Of a stretch of 43,740 nt of DNA, positions 16,953 to 26,536 are shown piece after piece. Position 1 is the stretch's first letter. Each line of letters begins with the position of its first letter. The notes under the pieces were generated by a model. That model worked only from the letters and a program-made list of their open reading frames with translations, did not search any database and had not been told where the DNA came from. Origin of the DNA: an uncultured Bacteroidales bacterium (GTDB lineage: Bacteria > Bacteroidota > Bacteroidia > Bacteroidales > P3); the NCBI GenBank assembly GCA_900316965.1, contig ONEY01000017.1, positions 1 to 43,740 of the forward strand, given 5' to 3'. Made by a program: the position numbers and the translations under genes.

Positions 16953-18875
16953 CTAGTCATTCTTCTTGTCAAGATCACAATACACCGAGTTGTTGCTGAT
17001 AAACTCGGGCACAATGGATTTCATCTTGGCAACAATCTGGCGGTCGTCAAGGGTGTACATTATGTCCTGAAGCTCGCCATACTCTCTATCTATATCCTCC
17101 AATCTGTAGCGTCGCACCTCGGCGCGAAGTATCTTAGGATGGTATGTGGGTATATTGTTTTCTTTATTCGCCAGCAACTCTTCATACAACTTCTCTCCAG
17201 GACGAAGTCCTATCTCTTTAATCTCAATCCCTTTAAGTCCCGACAACTGGATCATCTTCTTGGCAAGATCATATATCTTGACTGGCTTGCCCATATCAAA
17301 AACAAAGATGTCGCCGCCTTCTCCCATGGCTCCTGCCTCTAGAACTAGGTTGCATGCCTCGGGTATGGTCATAAAGTATCGTATAATATCCTTGTGCGTC
17401 ACCGTGAGAGGACCTCCGGCAGATAACTGTTTCTTGAACAAAGGTATAACGCTACCGTTCGATCCTAACACATTGCCGAAACGGGTGGTCACAAAATGGG
17501 TCTGCTCTGTCGAACGACTCTGAATATAAATCTCTGCCATACGTTTGGTAGCACCCATCACATTGGTGGGATTGACGGCTTTGTCGGTGGAAATCATCAC
17601 AAATTTCTCTGCACCGTACTTAATGGCTAGGTCGGCGACATTCTTGGTGCCAAAGACGTTGACATATATGGCTTCGTATGGATTCTCCTCCATAAAGGGA
17701 ACATGTTTATAGGCCGCGGCATGATATACCAGGTTGGGACGATACATCTCAAACACCTCCTCCATTCGGGCTTGATCTTTTACGTTGGCAATGACAAAAG
17801 CCATAGAATCAACCGATTTCTTATACGGCTCATTGTTCTTTAACTCAAACTGCAAGTCATACAGCGGCGACTCTGCCTGGTCTAGCATGATAATCTTTTT
17901 CGGCCTGTACTGCAGCAACTGGCGGCATATCTCACTACCTATCGAACCTGCGGCTCCCGTGACTAGGACTGTCTTGTCCAATACCTCGCGAACCACATTG
18001 ATATTGTCTATCTTGATGGGCTCTCGCTCCAGAAGGTCTTCAATCTTGATATCTTGGATCTGTGTCGACGAGAACGAACCGTCCATCCAAAGCGAGATGT
18101 GTGGCACCGACTTAACTGTCAAACCCAAATCAAGCGCGCGGTTGGTAATGGCTTGCTTGTGCATGAGTCGTATCGTGGGTATGGCGATGATAATCTGGCT
18201 GACATCTTTGTTCTTCACAAACTTGGGATTGAGAACGTCACGAGCTCGCATCACAGGTATACTGTCAAGATGTTGGTTGACTTTCGACTTGTCATCGTCG
18301 ATAAAGGCTACCACCTTGTACTCAAAATGGATATCTTGCTTCAATGCGTTATTGGCTATAACTCCTGCGGCTCCGGCTCCATATATAACCACATTTACCT
18401 CTCTACGACGACGCTTGAAATACTGGTTGTAGATATACAGTATCATAAAACGTTCCAACAACATAAGGAGCGCCAGGGTGGAATACAGCATCATCACAAG
18501 CCTGTACGACGGTATGACATTATTGCGGGTCGGGACAACTTGAAACTTATTATTCACGAAATTAAGCACTCCGCATGTCAACGCCATAAAGACACACGCC
18601 AGCAACACTCTGAATATGTCGTTGAGCCCCATGTGTCGTATTATACTTCTGTATGTCTTGAAGACATAGAAAAACACCAACGACACAAAGAAGCAAATGC
18701 AGAGATTTACCCATAGCGAATTCCAAGTCAACACGCCTTCAATTCGCCAATTAAAAATTTCGGCTACAATAAACGTAATAGCAAAAAGGATGATGTCAAA
18801 AAAGAGCATTATCCATCCCGGCACTGTGGAGTGTCGGTACCTTTTCACCAGTGAATAGAATAATTTCTTAAACAT
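16953..18875 (-). CDS. CapD/WbpM-type membrane UDP-sugar 4,6-dehydratase
   Basis: A 640-residue long-form nucleotide-sugar dehydratase. Four transmembrane helices fill residues 1-150; then comes a first Rossmann domain (YGAGAAGVIANNA near 165) and the catalytic SDR domain from about 300 (VTGAAGSIGSEICRQL). In the active site the usual YxxxK tyrosine is replaced: NPTNVMGATKR carries Met, as in WbpM/PglF enzymes, which convert UDP-GlcNAc to the 4-keto-6-deoxy sugar. The gene is last in the polysaccharide operon, 39 bases after the dehydrogenase. Its product could feed a QuiNAc- or FucNAc-type sugar. No reductase for that branch is visible. Confidence 0.9.
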   Translation of the reverse strand: MFKKLFYSLVKRYRHSTVPGWIMLFFDIILFAITFIVAEIFNWRIEGVLTWNSLWVNLCICFFVSLVFFYVFKTYRSIIRHMGLNDIFRVLLACVFMALTCGVLNFVNNKFQVVPTRNNVIPSYRLVMMLYSTLALLMLLERFMILYIYNQYFKRRRREVNVVIYGAGAAGVIANNALKQDIHFEYKVVAFIDDDKSKVNQHLDSIPVMRARDVLNPKFVKNKDVSQIIIAIPTIRLMHKQAITNRALDLGLTVKSVPHISLWMDGSFSSTQIQDIKIEDLLEREPIKIDNINVVREVLDKTVLVTGAAGSIGSEICRQLLQYRPKKIIMLDQAESPLYDLQFELKNNEPYKKSVDSMAFVIANVKDQARMEEVFEMYRPNLVYHAAAYKHVPFMEENPYEAIYVNVFGTKNVADLAIKYGAEKFVMISTDKAVNPTNVMGATKRMAEIYIQSRSTEQTHFVTTRFGNVLGSNGSVIPLFKKQLSAGGPLTVTHKDIIRYFMTIPEACNLVLEAGAMGEGGDIFVFDMGKPVKIYDLAKKMIQLSGLKGIEIKEIGLRPGEKLYEELLANKENNIPTYHPKILRAEVRRYRLEDIDREYGELQDIMYTLDDRQIVAKMKSIVPEFISNNSVYCDLDKKND

Positions 18876-18914
18876 TTTTATTAGTTTAATTATTTATATT
18901 TATTATTTTTTATT

Positions 18915-20216
18915 TCAAAGTCTTGCATCAACATCACCTCGAGGCAGGAATCCTTTCACATCATACACTACTCCAGGTCGTGGCACCAGCCTACGTATGT
19001 CAACGTCGGCAAAAACATCGTGGGCTACCGCAAGGATCGCAGCATCGTATTTTTCTCTATTTATCTCTTCTGCCGTCGACACAATCTGTATGCCATACTC
19101 TCTCTCTACCCTATCGGCGTCTACCCATGGGTCATAAACGACTATATTTGAACTGTATTCTGAAAGTGTGTGGTATATGTCGGCGACTTTTGTGTTGCGT
19201 GTGTCTGGACAGTTCTCCTTGAACGAGAACCCTAGAATGAGTATTCGCGCGTTGCGCACCATAACTCCGGCAAGATTCATATAGTGGACCAAACGCTGCG
19301 CCACATAGGCTCCCATTCCGTCATTGAGCCGTCGGGCATTGGTCATCATCCGGGGCAAAACACCATACACTTGGGCCTTCTCTATAAGATAGTATGGGTC
19401 TACTCCTATGCAATGCCCTCCAACTAAGCCGGGCTTCATATTGATAAAATTCCATTTTGTGGCTGCCGCCGCCAAAACATCGCCGGTATCAATCCCCATT
19501 GCGGCAAATATCTTGGCCAACTCATTGACAAATGCTATATTGATATCTCTTTGACAATTCTCTACTATCTTCGACGCCTCTGCCACTCTAATCGATGGGG
19601 CCTTGTGTGTTCCGCCTGTCAATACGCTTGCATATAGCTCGTCGACAAAATCAGCGACCTCTGGCGTGGAACCTGACGTAACTTTGCATATCGTCTCAAC
19701 GGGATGTCGCTTGTCGCCGGGATTGACTCGCTCGGGACTGTATCCTACATAAAAGTCTTCATTATACACCATCCCGGAATTCTGCTCCAGCACAGGCACG
19801 CACTCCTCTTCGGTAACTCCTGGATATACCGTCGATTCATATACCACTACATCTCCTTTGCTCAAACTCCTGCCCACTATCTCACTGGCCGACAGCAGCG
19901 GCGAAAGGTCGGGACGGTTATCCGTCAACACTGGCGTCGGCACTGCTACTATGAATACTCTGCCTCCTTCTCTCTTCTCTCTAATTGTATCTTTATCGTA
20001 CGTCAAGGTAAGATTCGTCATGAGTGCGCTTTTCAACTGCTCATCATCTACCTCCATCGTGTTGTCATGTCCCGACAAAAGGGCTTCAACTCGCTGACGG
20101 TTGGTATCAAATCCTACCACTTTATATCGTTTGGCAAAGAGACACGCCAATGGTAGGCCTACATATCCTAGGCCTACAACACAGAGGTTTATATGTTTCA
20201 AATCGCCATTCTTCAT
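18915..20216 (-). CDS. UDP-N-acetylhexosamine 6-dehydrogenase (TviB/WbpO/WbpA type)
   Basis: NAD-dependent oxidation of a UDP-HexNAc to the uronic acid. The N-terminal NAD fold reads VVGLGYVGLPLA near residue 12. The catalytic cysteine is in GLVGGHCIGVDPYYL near residue 263, and KENCPDTRNTK marks the C-terminal domain. YESTVYPGVTEEECVPVLE and YSPERVNPGDK point to the TviB/WbpO branch rather than UDP-glucose dehydrogenase. With the WlbA/B/C genes just upstream it would supply UDP-GlcNAcA. Its start overlaps the aminotransferase stop by four bases. Confidence 0.92.
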   Translation of the reverse strand: MKNGDLKHINLCVVGLGYVGLPLACLFAKRYKVVGFDTNRQRVEALLSGHDNTMEVDDEQLKSALMTNLTLTYDKDTIREKREGGRVFIVAVPTPVLTDNRPDLSPLLSASEIVGRSLSKGDVVVYESTVYPGVTEEECVPVLEQNSGMVYNEDFYVGYSPERVNPGDKRHPVETICKVTSGSTPEVADFVDELYASVLTGGTHKAPSIRVAEASKIVENCQRDINIAFVNELAKIFAAMGIDTGDVLAAAATKWNFINMKPGLVGGHCIGVDPYYLIEKAQVYGVLPRMMTNARRLNDGMGAYVAQRLVHYMNLAGVMVRNARILILGFSFKENCPDTRNTKVADIYHTLSEYSSNIVVYDPWVDADRVEREYGIQIVSTAEEINREKYDAAILAVAHDVFADVDIRRLVPRPGVVYDVKGFLPRGDVDARL

Positions 20217-21328
20217 TTTGCGTTCCTCAATATAACAGAAACCACTGTTTCGATTTCTTTTTCTGTAATATACGGTCCCATAGGAATCGAAAGAACCGTT
20301 TGCGTAAGTCTTTCAGCGACAGTACAGGGTTGCTGCAGATGGCGGATGCTTGAGAATGCAGTCTGACGGCTCATCGTGCGCGGATAGTAAACCATCGACT
20401 GAATGCCTGCTTCTCGAAGGCTTTGCTGGATGGCGTCGCGTTCAGTACTCTGAATAGTGTACTGCGCCCAGGAAGATGTCACTGCTGGCGGCAAAAAAGG
20501 TATAGTTACTTTGCCGCGAAGCAAATCAGTATAATATCCTGCCACATGGTTTACCGCTTTCAATTCGTCATCAAAATGGCGCAGCTTGACCTGCAAAACA
20601 GCAGCTTGTACAGCATCAAGACGCGAGTTAAGCCCATAACGGACATTGTCGTATTTGTCCGTGCCTTTGCCGTGCATACGCAAGGAGCGCAACATTGCAG
20701 CCCATTCATCATTATTTGTGAAAAGTGCACCTCCGTCGCCATAACAGCCCAACGGTTTGGCCGGGAAGAACGACGTGATGGCGATGTCGCCAAACGAACA
20801 AGCTTTCGTGGCGCCTATGGCTCCGCCAAATCCCTGTGCGCCATCCTCGAGGATAAACATATTGTGGGCTCGGCATATCGGTTCAATATCAATATAGTCC
20901 GCTGGCTGACCAAACAAATCGACAGCAATGACCGCAGCAGGACGAAGATCCGTATGATTCTCCACATACGCTATCTTCTCCAACAAATCGTCGGGGTCGA
21001 TGTTATAGTCTTCGCTGCAAACGTCTACAAATATCGGTGTGGCGCCATGCAAAGCGACCACCTCGGCAGAGGCAAAGAATGTGAAATCAGGCACAAAGAC
21101 AGCATCTCCAGACCCAATGCCCCACACCATCAACGCCATTCGCAATGCGTCGGTACCATTGCCACAGGCAATGCAATGCTTAACACCTACATATTCAGTC
21201 AGAGCCTGCTCAAGCTCAGCTACTTGCGGCCCCATAATATGGGTACCTGCAGCTATAGCGGCAAGGATGGCCTCGTCCATCTCGGGCTTGAGAGTTTCGT
21301 ACTGTCTATGTAGGTCGCGCAACTGCAT
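20213..21328 (-). CDS. DegT/DnrJ/EryC1-type sugar aminotransferase (WlbC/WbpE-like)
   Basis: A PLP-dependent transaminase of 371 residues acting on a 3-keto nucleotide sugar. The PLP lysine is in SFFPAKPLGCYGDGGA near residue 187, and ACGNGTDALRMAL near residue 55 binds the cofactor phosphate. VFVPDFTFFASAEV and EDGAQGFGG are standard. The neighbours are an acetyltransferase one base away and a Gfo/Idh dehydrogenase, the WlbA-WlbB-WlbC order of Bordetella. The expected role is to convert UDP-3-keto-GlcNAcA to the 3-amino sugar. Confidence 0.92.
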   Translation of the reverse strand: MQLRDLHRQYETLKPEMDEAILAAIAAGTHIMGPQVAELEQALTEYVGVKHCIACGNGTDALRMALMVWGIGSGDAVFVPDFTFFASAEVVALHGATPIFVDVCSEDYNIDPDDLLEKIAYVENHTDLRPAAVIAVDLFGQPADYIDIEPICRAHNMFILEDGAQGFGGAIGATKACSFGDIAITSFFPAKPLGCYGDGGALFTNNDEWAAMLRSLRMHGKGTDKYDNVRYGLNSRLDAVQAAVLQVKLRHFDDELKAVNHVAGYYTDLLRGKVTIPFLPPAVTSSWAQYTIQSTERDAIQQSLREAGIQSMVYYPRTMSRQTAFSSIRHLQQPCTVAERLTQTVLSIPMGPYITEKEIETVVSVILRNAK

Positions 21329-21329
21329 A

Positions 21330-21809
21330 TTATTCTTTAACCTTTCCTATTATTTTTGCCGGAACTCCCGCAACTATTGCATAATCGGGCACATCTTTGG
21401 TAACCACAGCGCCTGCGCCTACCATTGCTCTACGACCTATGGTGTGGCCGCAAACTATAGTGCAGTTGGCTCCCAGCGAGGCCCCCTCTCTTACCAGGGT
21501 TTTGACATATCTCCCTTGTACTGAACGATCGGCACGGGGTAGCAACACATTGGTAAACACACAACTTGGACCTAGAAAAACATTATCTTCTATCTCAACT
21601 CCTTCATACACCGAAACATTGTTCTGGATACGAACGCCATTACCTATCTTGACATTGTTGGCAATGTTGACGTTCTGTCCCAACGAACAGTTTTCTCCTA
21701 TGGTGGCGCCACTCTGTATGTGACAGAAATGCCACACTTTGGTGCCGTCTCCAATAGTCACGTTATCATCAACGTAGCTGCTCTCGTGTATGAAAACATT
21801 ATTCGACAT
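21330..21809 (-). CDS. Hexapeptide-repeat N-acetyltransferase (WlbB/WbpD-like)
   Basis: A 159-residue left-handed beta-helix acyltransferase. Imperfect hexapeptide repeats run almost from residue 10 to the end ([39 protein letters not shown]). His26 and Asn45 regions match WbpD/WlbB, which acetylate the 3-amino group of UDP-GlcNAc3NA. It sits between the dehydrogenase and aminotransferase genes of the same pathway with almost no spacing. Confidence 0.9.
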   Translation of the reverse strand: MSNNVFIHESSYVDDNVTIGDGTKVWHFCHIQSGATIGENCSLGQNVNIANNVKIGNGVRIQNNVSVYEGVEIEDNVFLGPSCVFTNVLLPRADRSVQGRYVKTLVREGASLGANCTIVCGHTIGRRAMVGAGAVVTKDVPDYAIVAGVPAKIIGKVKE

Positions 21810-21845
21810 GAACGGTTTTTGTATCGATTCTATAGGTTTAAATAT

Positions 21846-22817
21846 TCAAATTTTCCATCCAAAAGGATGTGGTGTGAGTGGCTGTCTTGCCAATGGATGA
21901 TAATCTCCCTTCAGACCTACTGGCTGCATATTGCGTATATCATGCACTATCTCTATACTCCTGCGTGCCTCGGAAATAGGAAATCCTTTGCCATTGAGGA
22001 TATTCTCATAACTTCTGGTGTGTAATTCGGTGAAACCTTCACTAAACTCAAACTCTTCTCCATCAACACTTATCGAACGATAGGTGCGTTTCCCTGCCAT
22101 TACAACCTCCTCTGGCAAATGGTCGGAATTGATACTCAGAAAATAACGCACACGCGCCTTCTGCAACTCTAGATATCCTGCCACACGGTCGTGTGATGAC
22201 ACATGCACTATATTCTTGGTGACATCGCCAAAAATCCAACACAGCATATCGTAGAAGTGTACCCCTATATTGGTGGCAACACCACCACTCTTGTGCTCGT
22301 CGCCTTTCCACGAGGCATAGTACCAATTGCCGCGCGAGGTGATGTACGTCAAATCTATATCATATACTTTGTCGGCTGCATTCATCACTTTTTTGCGCAA
22401 CGCCACCACAGAAGGATGTAGCCTCAACTGCAAGATGGTGTATATCCTATGTCCTGTCTCTTGCTCAACACGCTCCAAACCATCAATATTCCAGGGATTT
22501 AAAACCACCGGCTTCTCGCATATCACATCAGCGCCCAAACGCAAACCATAACGGGAATGTGCGTCGTGAAGGTAGTTGGGCGTACACACTGTGACATAAT
22601 CTATTGCCTCTCTCCTACCCTTCAAAAGACTGTTGTGACGGTCAAAAAGCTCCTGCTCTGTGAAAAACGCCGCTTCGGGAAAATAGCTGTCTATAATGCC
22701 TACACTGTCATTTTTATCATAGGCCGACAACAGACGGTTGCCCGTCTCCTTGATGGCTTTCAGATGTCTCGGGGCTACATATCCACCCACTCCTATGATA
22801 GCGAAATTACTCATCAC
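21846..22817 (-). CDS. Gfo/Idh/MocA oxidoreductase (WlbA/WbpB-like)
   Basis: NAD-dependent dehydrogenase of 323 residues, predicted to oxidise C3 of UDP-GlcNAcA. The N-terminal Rossmann motif is FAIIGVGGYVAPRHLKAI, and CEKPVVLNPW carries the catalytic-site lysine of the Gfo/Idh family. GYVAPRH and TPNYLHDAHSRYGLRLGADVICEKP closely follow WlbA/WbpB wording. The first ATG is doubled (Met-Met). It leads the four-gene uronic-acid segment, following rfbB by 71 bases. Confidence 0.9.
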   Translation of the reverse strand: MMSNFAIIGVGGYVAPRHLKAIKETGNRLLSAYDKNDSVGIIDSYFPEAAFFTEQELFDRHNSLLKGRREAIDYVTVCTPNYLHDAHSRYGLRLGADVICEKPVVLNPWNIDGLERVEQETGHRIYTILQLRLHPSVVALRKKVMNAADKVYDIDLTYITSRGNWYYASWKGDEHKSGGVATNIGVHFYDMLCWIFGDVTKNIVHVSSHDRVAGYLELQKARVRYFLSINSDHLPEEVVMAGKRTYRSISVDGEEFEFSEGFTELHTRSYENILNGKGFPISEARRSIEIVHDIRNMQPVGLKGDYHPLARQPLTPHPFGWKI

Positions 22818-22888
22818 CTGTCAATTCAACTGCAAGTATGGTTTGTCTTTTTGTTGGCAATATTCTTCTCCTATAGTGTCTCTGCCGA

Positions 22889-24019
22889 CTATCGGTTGGC
22901 GTACATCGACTCGTAATACTTCTCATACTCACCACTGGTGATGTTGTCCATCCACTCTTGATTGTCAAGATACCAGCGAACTGTCTTCTCTATGCCTTCT
23001 TCAAACTGAAGACTGGGCTCCCAGCCAAGCTCACGCTGCAGCTTGCTGCTGTCTATAGCATAGCGAAGGTCGTGGCCGGCACGGTCGGTGACGTAGGTTA
23101 TCAGGTCCATGTCCTCTCCCTCGGCACGCCCCAAAAGGCGATCCACTGTCTTGATGAGGACTTTGATGATATCTATATTCTTCCATTCGTTGAAACCTCC
23201 TATATTGTAGGTGTCGGCAACGTTGCCTTTATGGAAAATAAGATCTATGGCGCGGGCATGATCCTCTACATATAGCCAGTCGCGCACATTCTCTCCTTTA
23301 CCATAGACAGGAAGCGGACGACGGTGACGAATGTTGTTGATAAACAAGGGTATCAATTTCTCTGGAAACTGATAAGGTCCATAGTTGTTCGAGCAGTTGG
23401 TAACAATGGTGGGCATACCGTATGTGTCATGGAAGGCGCGAACAAAGTGGTCGCTCGAGGCCTTGGATGCCGAATAGGGGCTGTGTGGCATATACTTCAA
23501 ATCTTCGGTGAAGAATTTGTCTCCGTATGCCAAATGGTGCTCTCCCGACGAGGCTTTGGTGGTGAATGGTGGCATTATGCCGTCGGGATGGGTCATCTCT
23601 AAGGCTCCATAAACCTCATCGGTCGAAATATGATAGAAACGCTTGCCTTCGTATTTCTCGGGCAGCGACTCCCAATAGATCTTGGCTGCCTGAAGCATGG
23701 ACAGCGTTCCCATGACATTGGTGCGCGCAAAGGTGAAGGGATCTTTTATAGAACGATCCACATGGCTCTCGGCGGCAAGGTGTATTATGCCGTCTATGTG
23801 CTCTCTCTGCATCAGCGCGAGAATAGTGTCAAAATCGCATACATCGGCCTTGACAAATGTGTAGTTGGGTTTGTTCTCCAAATCCTTGAGGTTTGCCAGA
23901 TTGCCGGCATAGGTAAGTTTATCCACATTAAAAATATGGTAGTCAGGATATTTGTTGACAAACAGACGTACCACATGGGTACCTATGAAACCAGCGCCGC
24001 CGGTGATGATAACGTTCAT
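22889..24019 (-). CDS. rfbB: dTDP-glucose 4,6-dehydratase
   Basis: Second step of dTDP-L-rhamnose synthesis: dTDP-glucose to dTDP-4-keto-6-deoxyglucose. An extended SDR of 376 residues with TGGAGFIGTHVV at the start, the STDEVYG catalytic Thr-Asp-Glu near residue 135, and YSASKASSDHFVRA with the catalytic Tyr and Lys. NCSNNYGPYQFPEKLIPLFI is typical. Six bases after rfbD. Together with rfbA, rfbC and rfbD the pathway is complete. Confidence 0.97.
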   Translation of the reverse strand: MNVIITGGAGFIGTHVVRLFVNKYPDYHIFNVDKLTYAGNLANLKDLENKPNYTFVKADVCDFDTILALMQREHIDGIIHLAAESHVDRSIKDPFTFARTNVMGTLSMLQAAKIYWESLPEKYEGKRFYHISTDEVYGALEMTHPDGIMPPFTTKASSGEHHLAYGDKFFTEDLKYMPHSPYSASKASSDHFVRAFHDTYGMPTIVTNCSNNYGPYQFPEKLIPLFINNIRHRRPLPVYGKGENVRDWLYVEDHARAIDLIFHKGNVADTYNIGGFNEWKNIDIIKVLIKTVDRLLGRAEGEDMDLITYVTDRAGHDLRYAIDSSKLQRELGWEPSLQFEEGIEKTVRWYLDNQEWMDNITSGEYEKYYESMYANR

Positions 24020-24025
24020 AACAAT

Positions 24026-24898
24026 TTATATTTTTATGGATTCTATATTTTCTATGCATTTCTTCAGCGACTCTTTCCAATGCGGAATAGTGATGCCGAA
24101 TGTGTTCTTGATCTTTGTTTTGTCAAGCACCGAGTAAGGGGGACGAACTACCTTGCTGGGAAACTCATTGCTGTGGCAGGGAACTATATCACAATCTTTC
24201 ACATTGCCCATCGACGCAATCTCTAGCGCAAAATCGTACCAACTGCACACTCCTTCGTTGCTGAAATGGTATATGCCGTCGCTACCCCTGAATTTCTCGT
24301 TCTCGACAATGTCATACACTACTCGCGCCAAATCACCTGCATAGGTGGGCGTCCCTACTTGGTCGAAAACAACTTTCCTCGTGCCTCCGCCCGGCAACAC
24401 TCGCAGCATGGTTTTGACAAAATTGTTGCCATACTCGCTGTATAGCCACGATGTGCGGATAATGAGATTATGGCACCCCACTTCGGCTATGGCCTCTTCG
24501 CCATGCAGTTTGGTACGGCCATAAGCCCCCGTGGGATTGGCTTCGGCGTCTTCACGACAAGGGGTGTTGTAGACATTGCCTCCAAAAACATAGTCGGTAG
24601 AGAAATGTATCAACGTGCCTCCCGAAACCTTCATGGCGTCTGCCAAATGGCGGACAGCGACTCCGTTAACAAGCTCGGCGGCGGCTTCGTCGTCCTCAGC
24701 CTTGTCAACATTGGTATAGGCTGCACAGTTGATGACTACCGTTATACCATTGGTTAAGACATAGTTGAGCACAGCGTCTCTTCGACAAATGTCAAGAGTG
24801 TCAACATCTGTAAAAAAATATCGATGCTGCGACTCTTCTGCGAGCAGACCGATGTGTGTGCCTAGCTGCCCGCGCGATCCTGTGACAAGTATGTTCAT
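24026..24898 (-). CDS. rfbD: dTDP-4-dehydrorhamnose reductase
   Basis: Final reduction to dTDP-L-rhamnose. TGSRGQLGTHIG is the NAD(P) site, STDYVFGG and YGRTKLHGE carry the catalytic Thr, Tyr and Lys, and SWLYSEYGNNFVKTML is family-typical. Length 290. Its start touches the rfbC stop by one base. Confidence 0.96.
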   Translation of the reverse strand: MNILVTGSRGQLGTHIGLLAEESQHRYFFTDVDTLDICRRDAVLNYVLTNGITVVINCAAYTNVDKAEDDEAAAELVNGVAVRHLADAMKVSGGTLIHFSTDYVFGGNVYNTPCREDAEANPTGAYGRTKLHGEEAIAEVGCHNLIIRTSWLYSEYGNNFVKTMLRVLPGGGTRKVVFDQVGTPTYAGDLARVVYDIVENEKFRGSDGIYHFSNEGVCSWYDFALEIASMGNVKDCDIVPCHSNEFPSKVVRPPYSVLDKTKIKNTFGITIPHWKESLKKCIENIESIKI

Positions 24899-25509
24899 TA
24901 TATAATTGACAAAAATATTTCGGTATCGCTTTCCTCTTTCGCCTCTGTGTTATTGCGACGCAATGTTGCCTTGTATTCCGACAACGGCTGGTTGCGACTG
25001 TCTTTCTCCGACAGTATTATCGCCTCGGCTGGCAACTGCCAGTCAATGGCCAGCTCTGGATCGTTCCATGCTATGGCTCCCTCCGACTCTTTGTGATAAA
25101 AATCGTCACATTTGTATTGAAATACCGCAACTTCGCTAAGCACCGAGAAACCATGGGCAAATCCCTTGGGTATGAAAAACTGGCGATGGCTCTCGGCCGA
25201 AAGCCGCACGGCGACATATTTGCCAAATGTGGCTGAGTTGGGGCGAATGTCGACAGCGACATCGAGCACCTCGCCCTCCACAACACGCACCAACTTGCTT
25301 TGGGCATGCGGCGGACGCTGGAAATGCAAGCCTCTGACGACTCCGTATGTGGAACGCGACTCATTGTCCTGGACAAAATGTACCTTGAATCCGCTCTTGT
25401 CTCTAAACTCTCGCTCGTTGAAACTCTCAAAGAAATAACCTCTCGCATCGCCATAAACGGTGGGTTCGATAATGAGTACTCCCGGTATATCTGTTTTTAT
25501 TATTTCCAT
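24898..25509 (-). CDS. rfbC: dTDP-4-dehydrorhamnose 3,5-epimerase
   Basis: Cupin-fold epimerase of the rhamnose pathway. ARGYFFESFNEREF, VQDNESRSTYGVVRGLHFQ with the catalytic His, and FIPKGFAHGFSVLSE are diagnostic. It has 203 residues, somewhat longer than usual because of a polar C-terminal tail (NNTEAKEESDTE). It follows rfbA after a gap of 137 bases. Confidence 0.95.
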   Translation of the reverse strand: MEIIKTDIPGVLIIEPTVYGDARGYFFESFNEREFRDKSGFKVHFVQDNESRSTYGVVRGLHFQRPPHAQSKLVRVVEGEVLDVAVDIRPNSATFGKYVAVRLSAESHRQFFIPKGFAHGFSVLSEVAVFQYKCDDFYHKESEGAIAWNDPELAIDWQLPAEAIILSEKDSRNQPLSEYKATLRRNNTEAKEESDTEIFLSII

Positions 25510-25646
25510 TGGTTGATTGGTAGTGGGTTGAAAAAAGTTTATTTGTAGTGCGTTTTATATAGTTTCTAAGTACTATCTAAGTACTATTGTTATACTATTT
25601 AATGTATTCCTTTATTATTAACAATCGACAACGATGTCTCTCTTGG
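25510..25646. other. Spacer in the rfb cluster with a tandem 11-base repeat
   Basis: The only sizeable gap within the rfb genes. It contains two adjacent copies of TCTAAGTACTA (25565-25575, 25576-25586), each with the palindrome AGTACT. No clear promoter was found. Confidence 0.6.
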
Positions 25647-26534
25647 TCACGTGCTCTTTTTGGCTTTTACAAGCGACACCAGATACTGACCATACTGGTT
25701 TTTCTCCATCGGCTTGGCTATGCGCAACAACTCGTCGTCGCTTATCCATCCCTTTTCGTATGCTATGCTTTCCAAACAGGCTATCTTCAAACCTTGACGC
25801 TTCTCTATAACCTCAATGAAGGTTGACGCCTCTGAGAGGGAATCATGGGTACCTGTGTCCAACCACGCAAAGCCTCGTCCCAAAAGCTGCACCTTGAGCT
25901 GCCCGTCACTGAGAAATTGCTGGTTGACGGAGGTTATCTCTAGCTCTCCACGTGCCGATGGCTTTATGCTCTTGGCGACGTCGACGACTTTGTTGGGATA
26001 GAAATACAAACCGACAACGGCATAGTTCGACTTTGGATTGGCTGGCTTTTCCTCTATGCTGAGCACGTTGCCGCTGCGATCAAATTCTGCCACACCATAA
26101 CGCTGGGGGTCGGCAACCCAATAGCCAAACACTGTCGCTTTGGCATCCTGCTCGGCGGCGGCGACGGCCTCACGCAACATGCGCGACAAACCATTGCCTT
26201 GGAATATGTTGTCGCCCAGCACCAAGCAAACCGAATCGTCCCCGATAAACTTTTCTCCTATAATGAAGGCCTGTGCCAACCCGTCGGGCGAGGGCTGCTC
26301 GGCATACGAAAATCGCACTCCGTAATCCGAGCCGTCGCCAAGCAGACGCTTGAAAGCCGGCAAGTCGAAAGGTGTGGAGATAATCAATATGTCGCGTATA
26401 CCGGCAAGCATCAGCACCGATATGGGATAGTACACCATTGGCTTGTCATAGATGGGCAGCAGCTGCTTGCTCACACCTTTGGTGATGGGGTACAAACGGG
26501 TGCCCGACCCTCCTGCCAATACAATTCCCTTCAT
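25647..26534 (-). CDS. rfbA: Glucose-1-phosphate thymidylyltransferase
   Basis: First step of dTDP-L-rhamnose synthesis: dTTP and glucose 1-phosphate to dTDP-glucose. [19 protein letters not shown] at residue 6 is the nucleotide-binding signature; [19 protein letters not shown] and [15 protein letters not shown] follow. Length 295, as in the RmlA family. The start lies two bases after the Wzc-like kinase stop. Confidence 0.97.
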   Translation of the reverse strand: MKGIVLAGGSGTRLYPITKGVSKQLLPIYDKPMVYYPISVLMLAGIRDILIISTPFDLPAFKRLLGDGSDYGVRFSYAEQPSPDGLAQAFIIGEKFIGDDSVCLVLGDNIFQGNGLSRMLREAVAAAEQDAKATVFGYWVADPQRYGVAEFDRSGNVLSIEEKPANPKSNYAVVGLYFYPNKVVDVAKSIKPSARGELEITSVNQQFLSDGQLKVQLLGRGFAWLDTGTHDSLSEASTFIEVIEKRQGLKIACLESIAYEKGWISDDELLRIAKPMEKNQYGQYLVSLVKAKKST

Positions 26535-26536
26535 AT

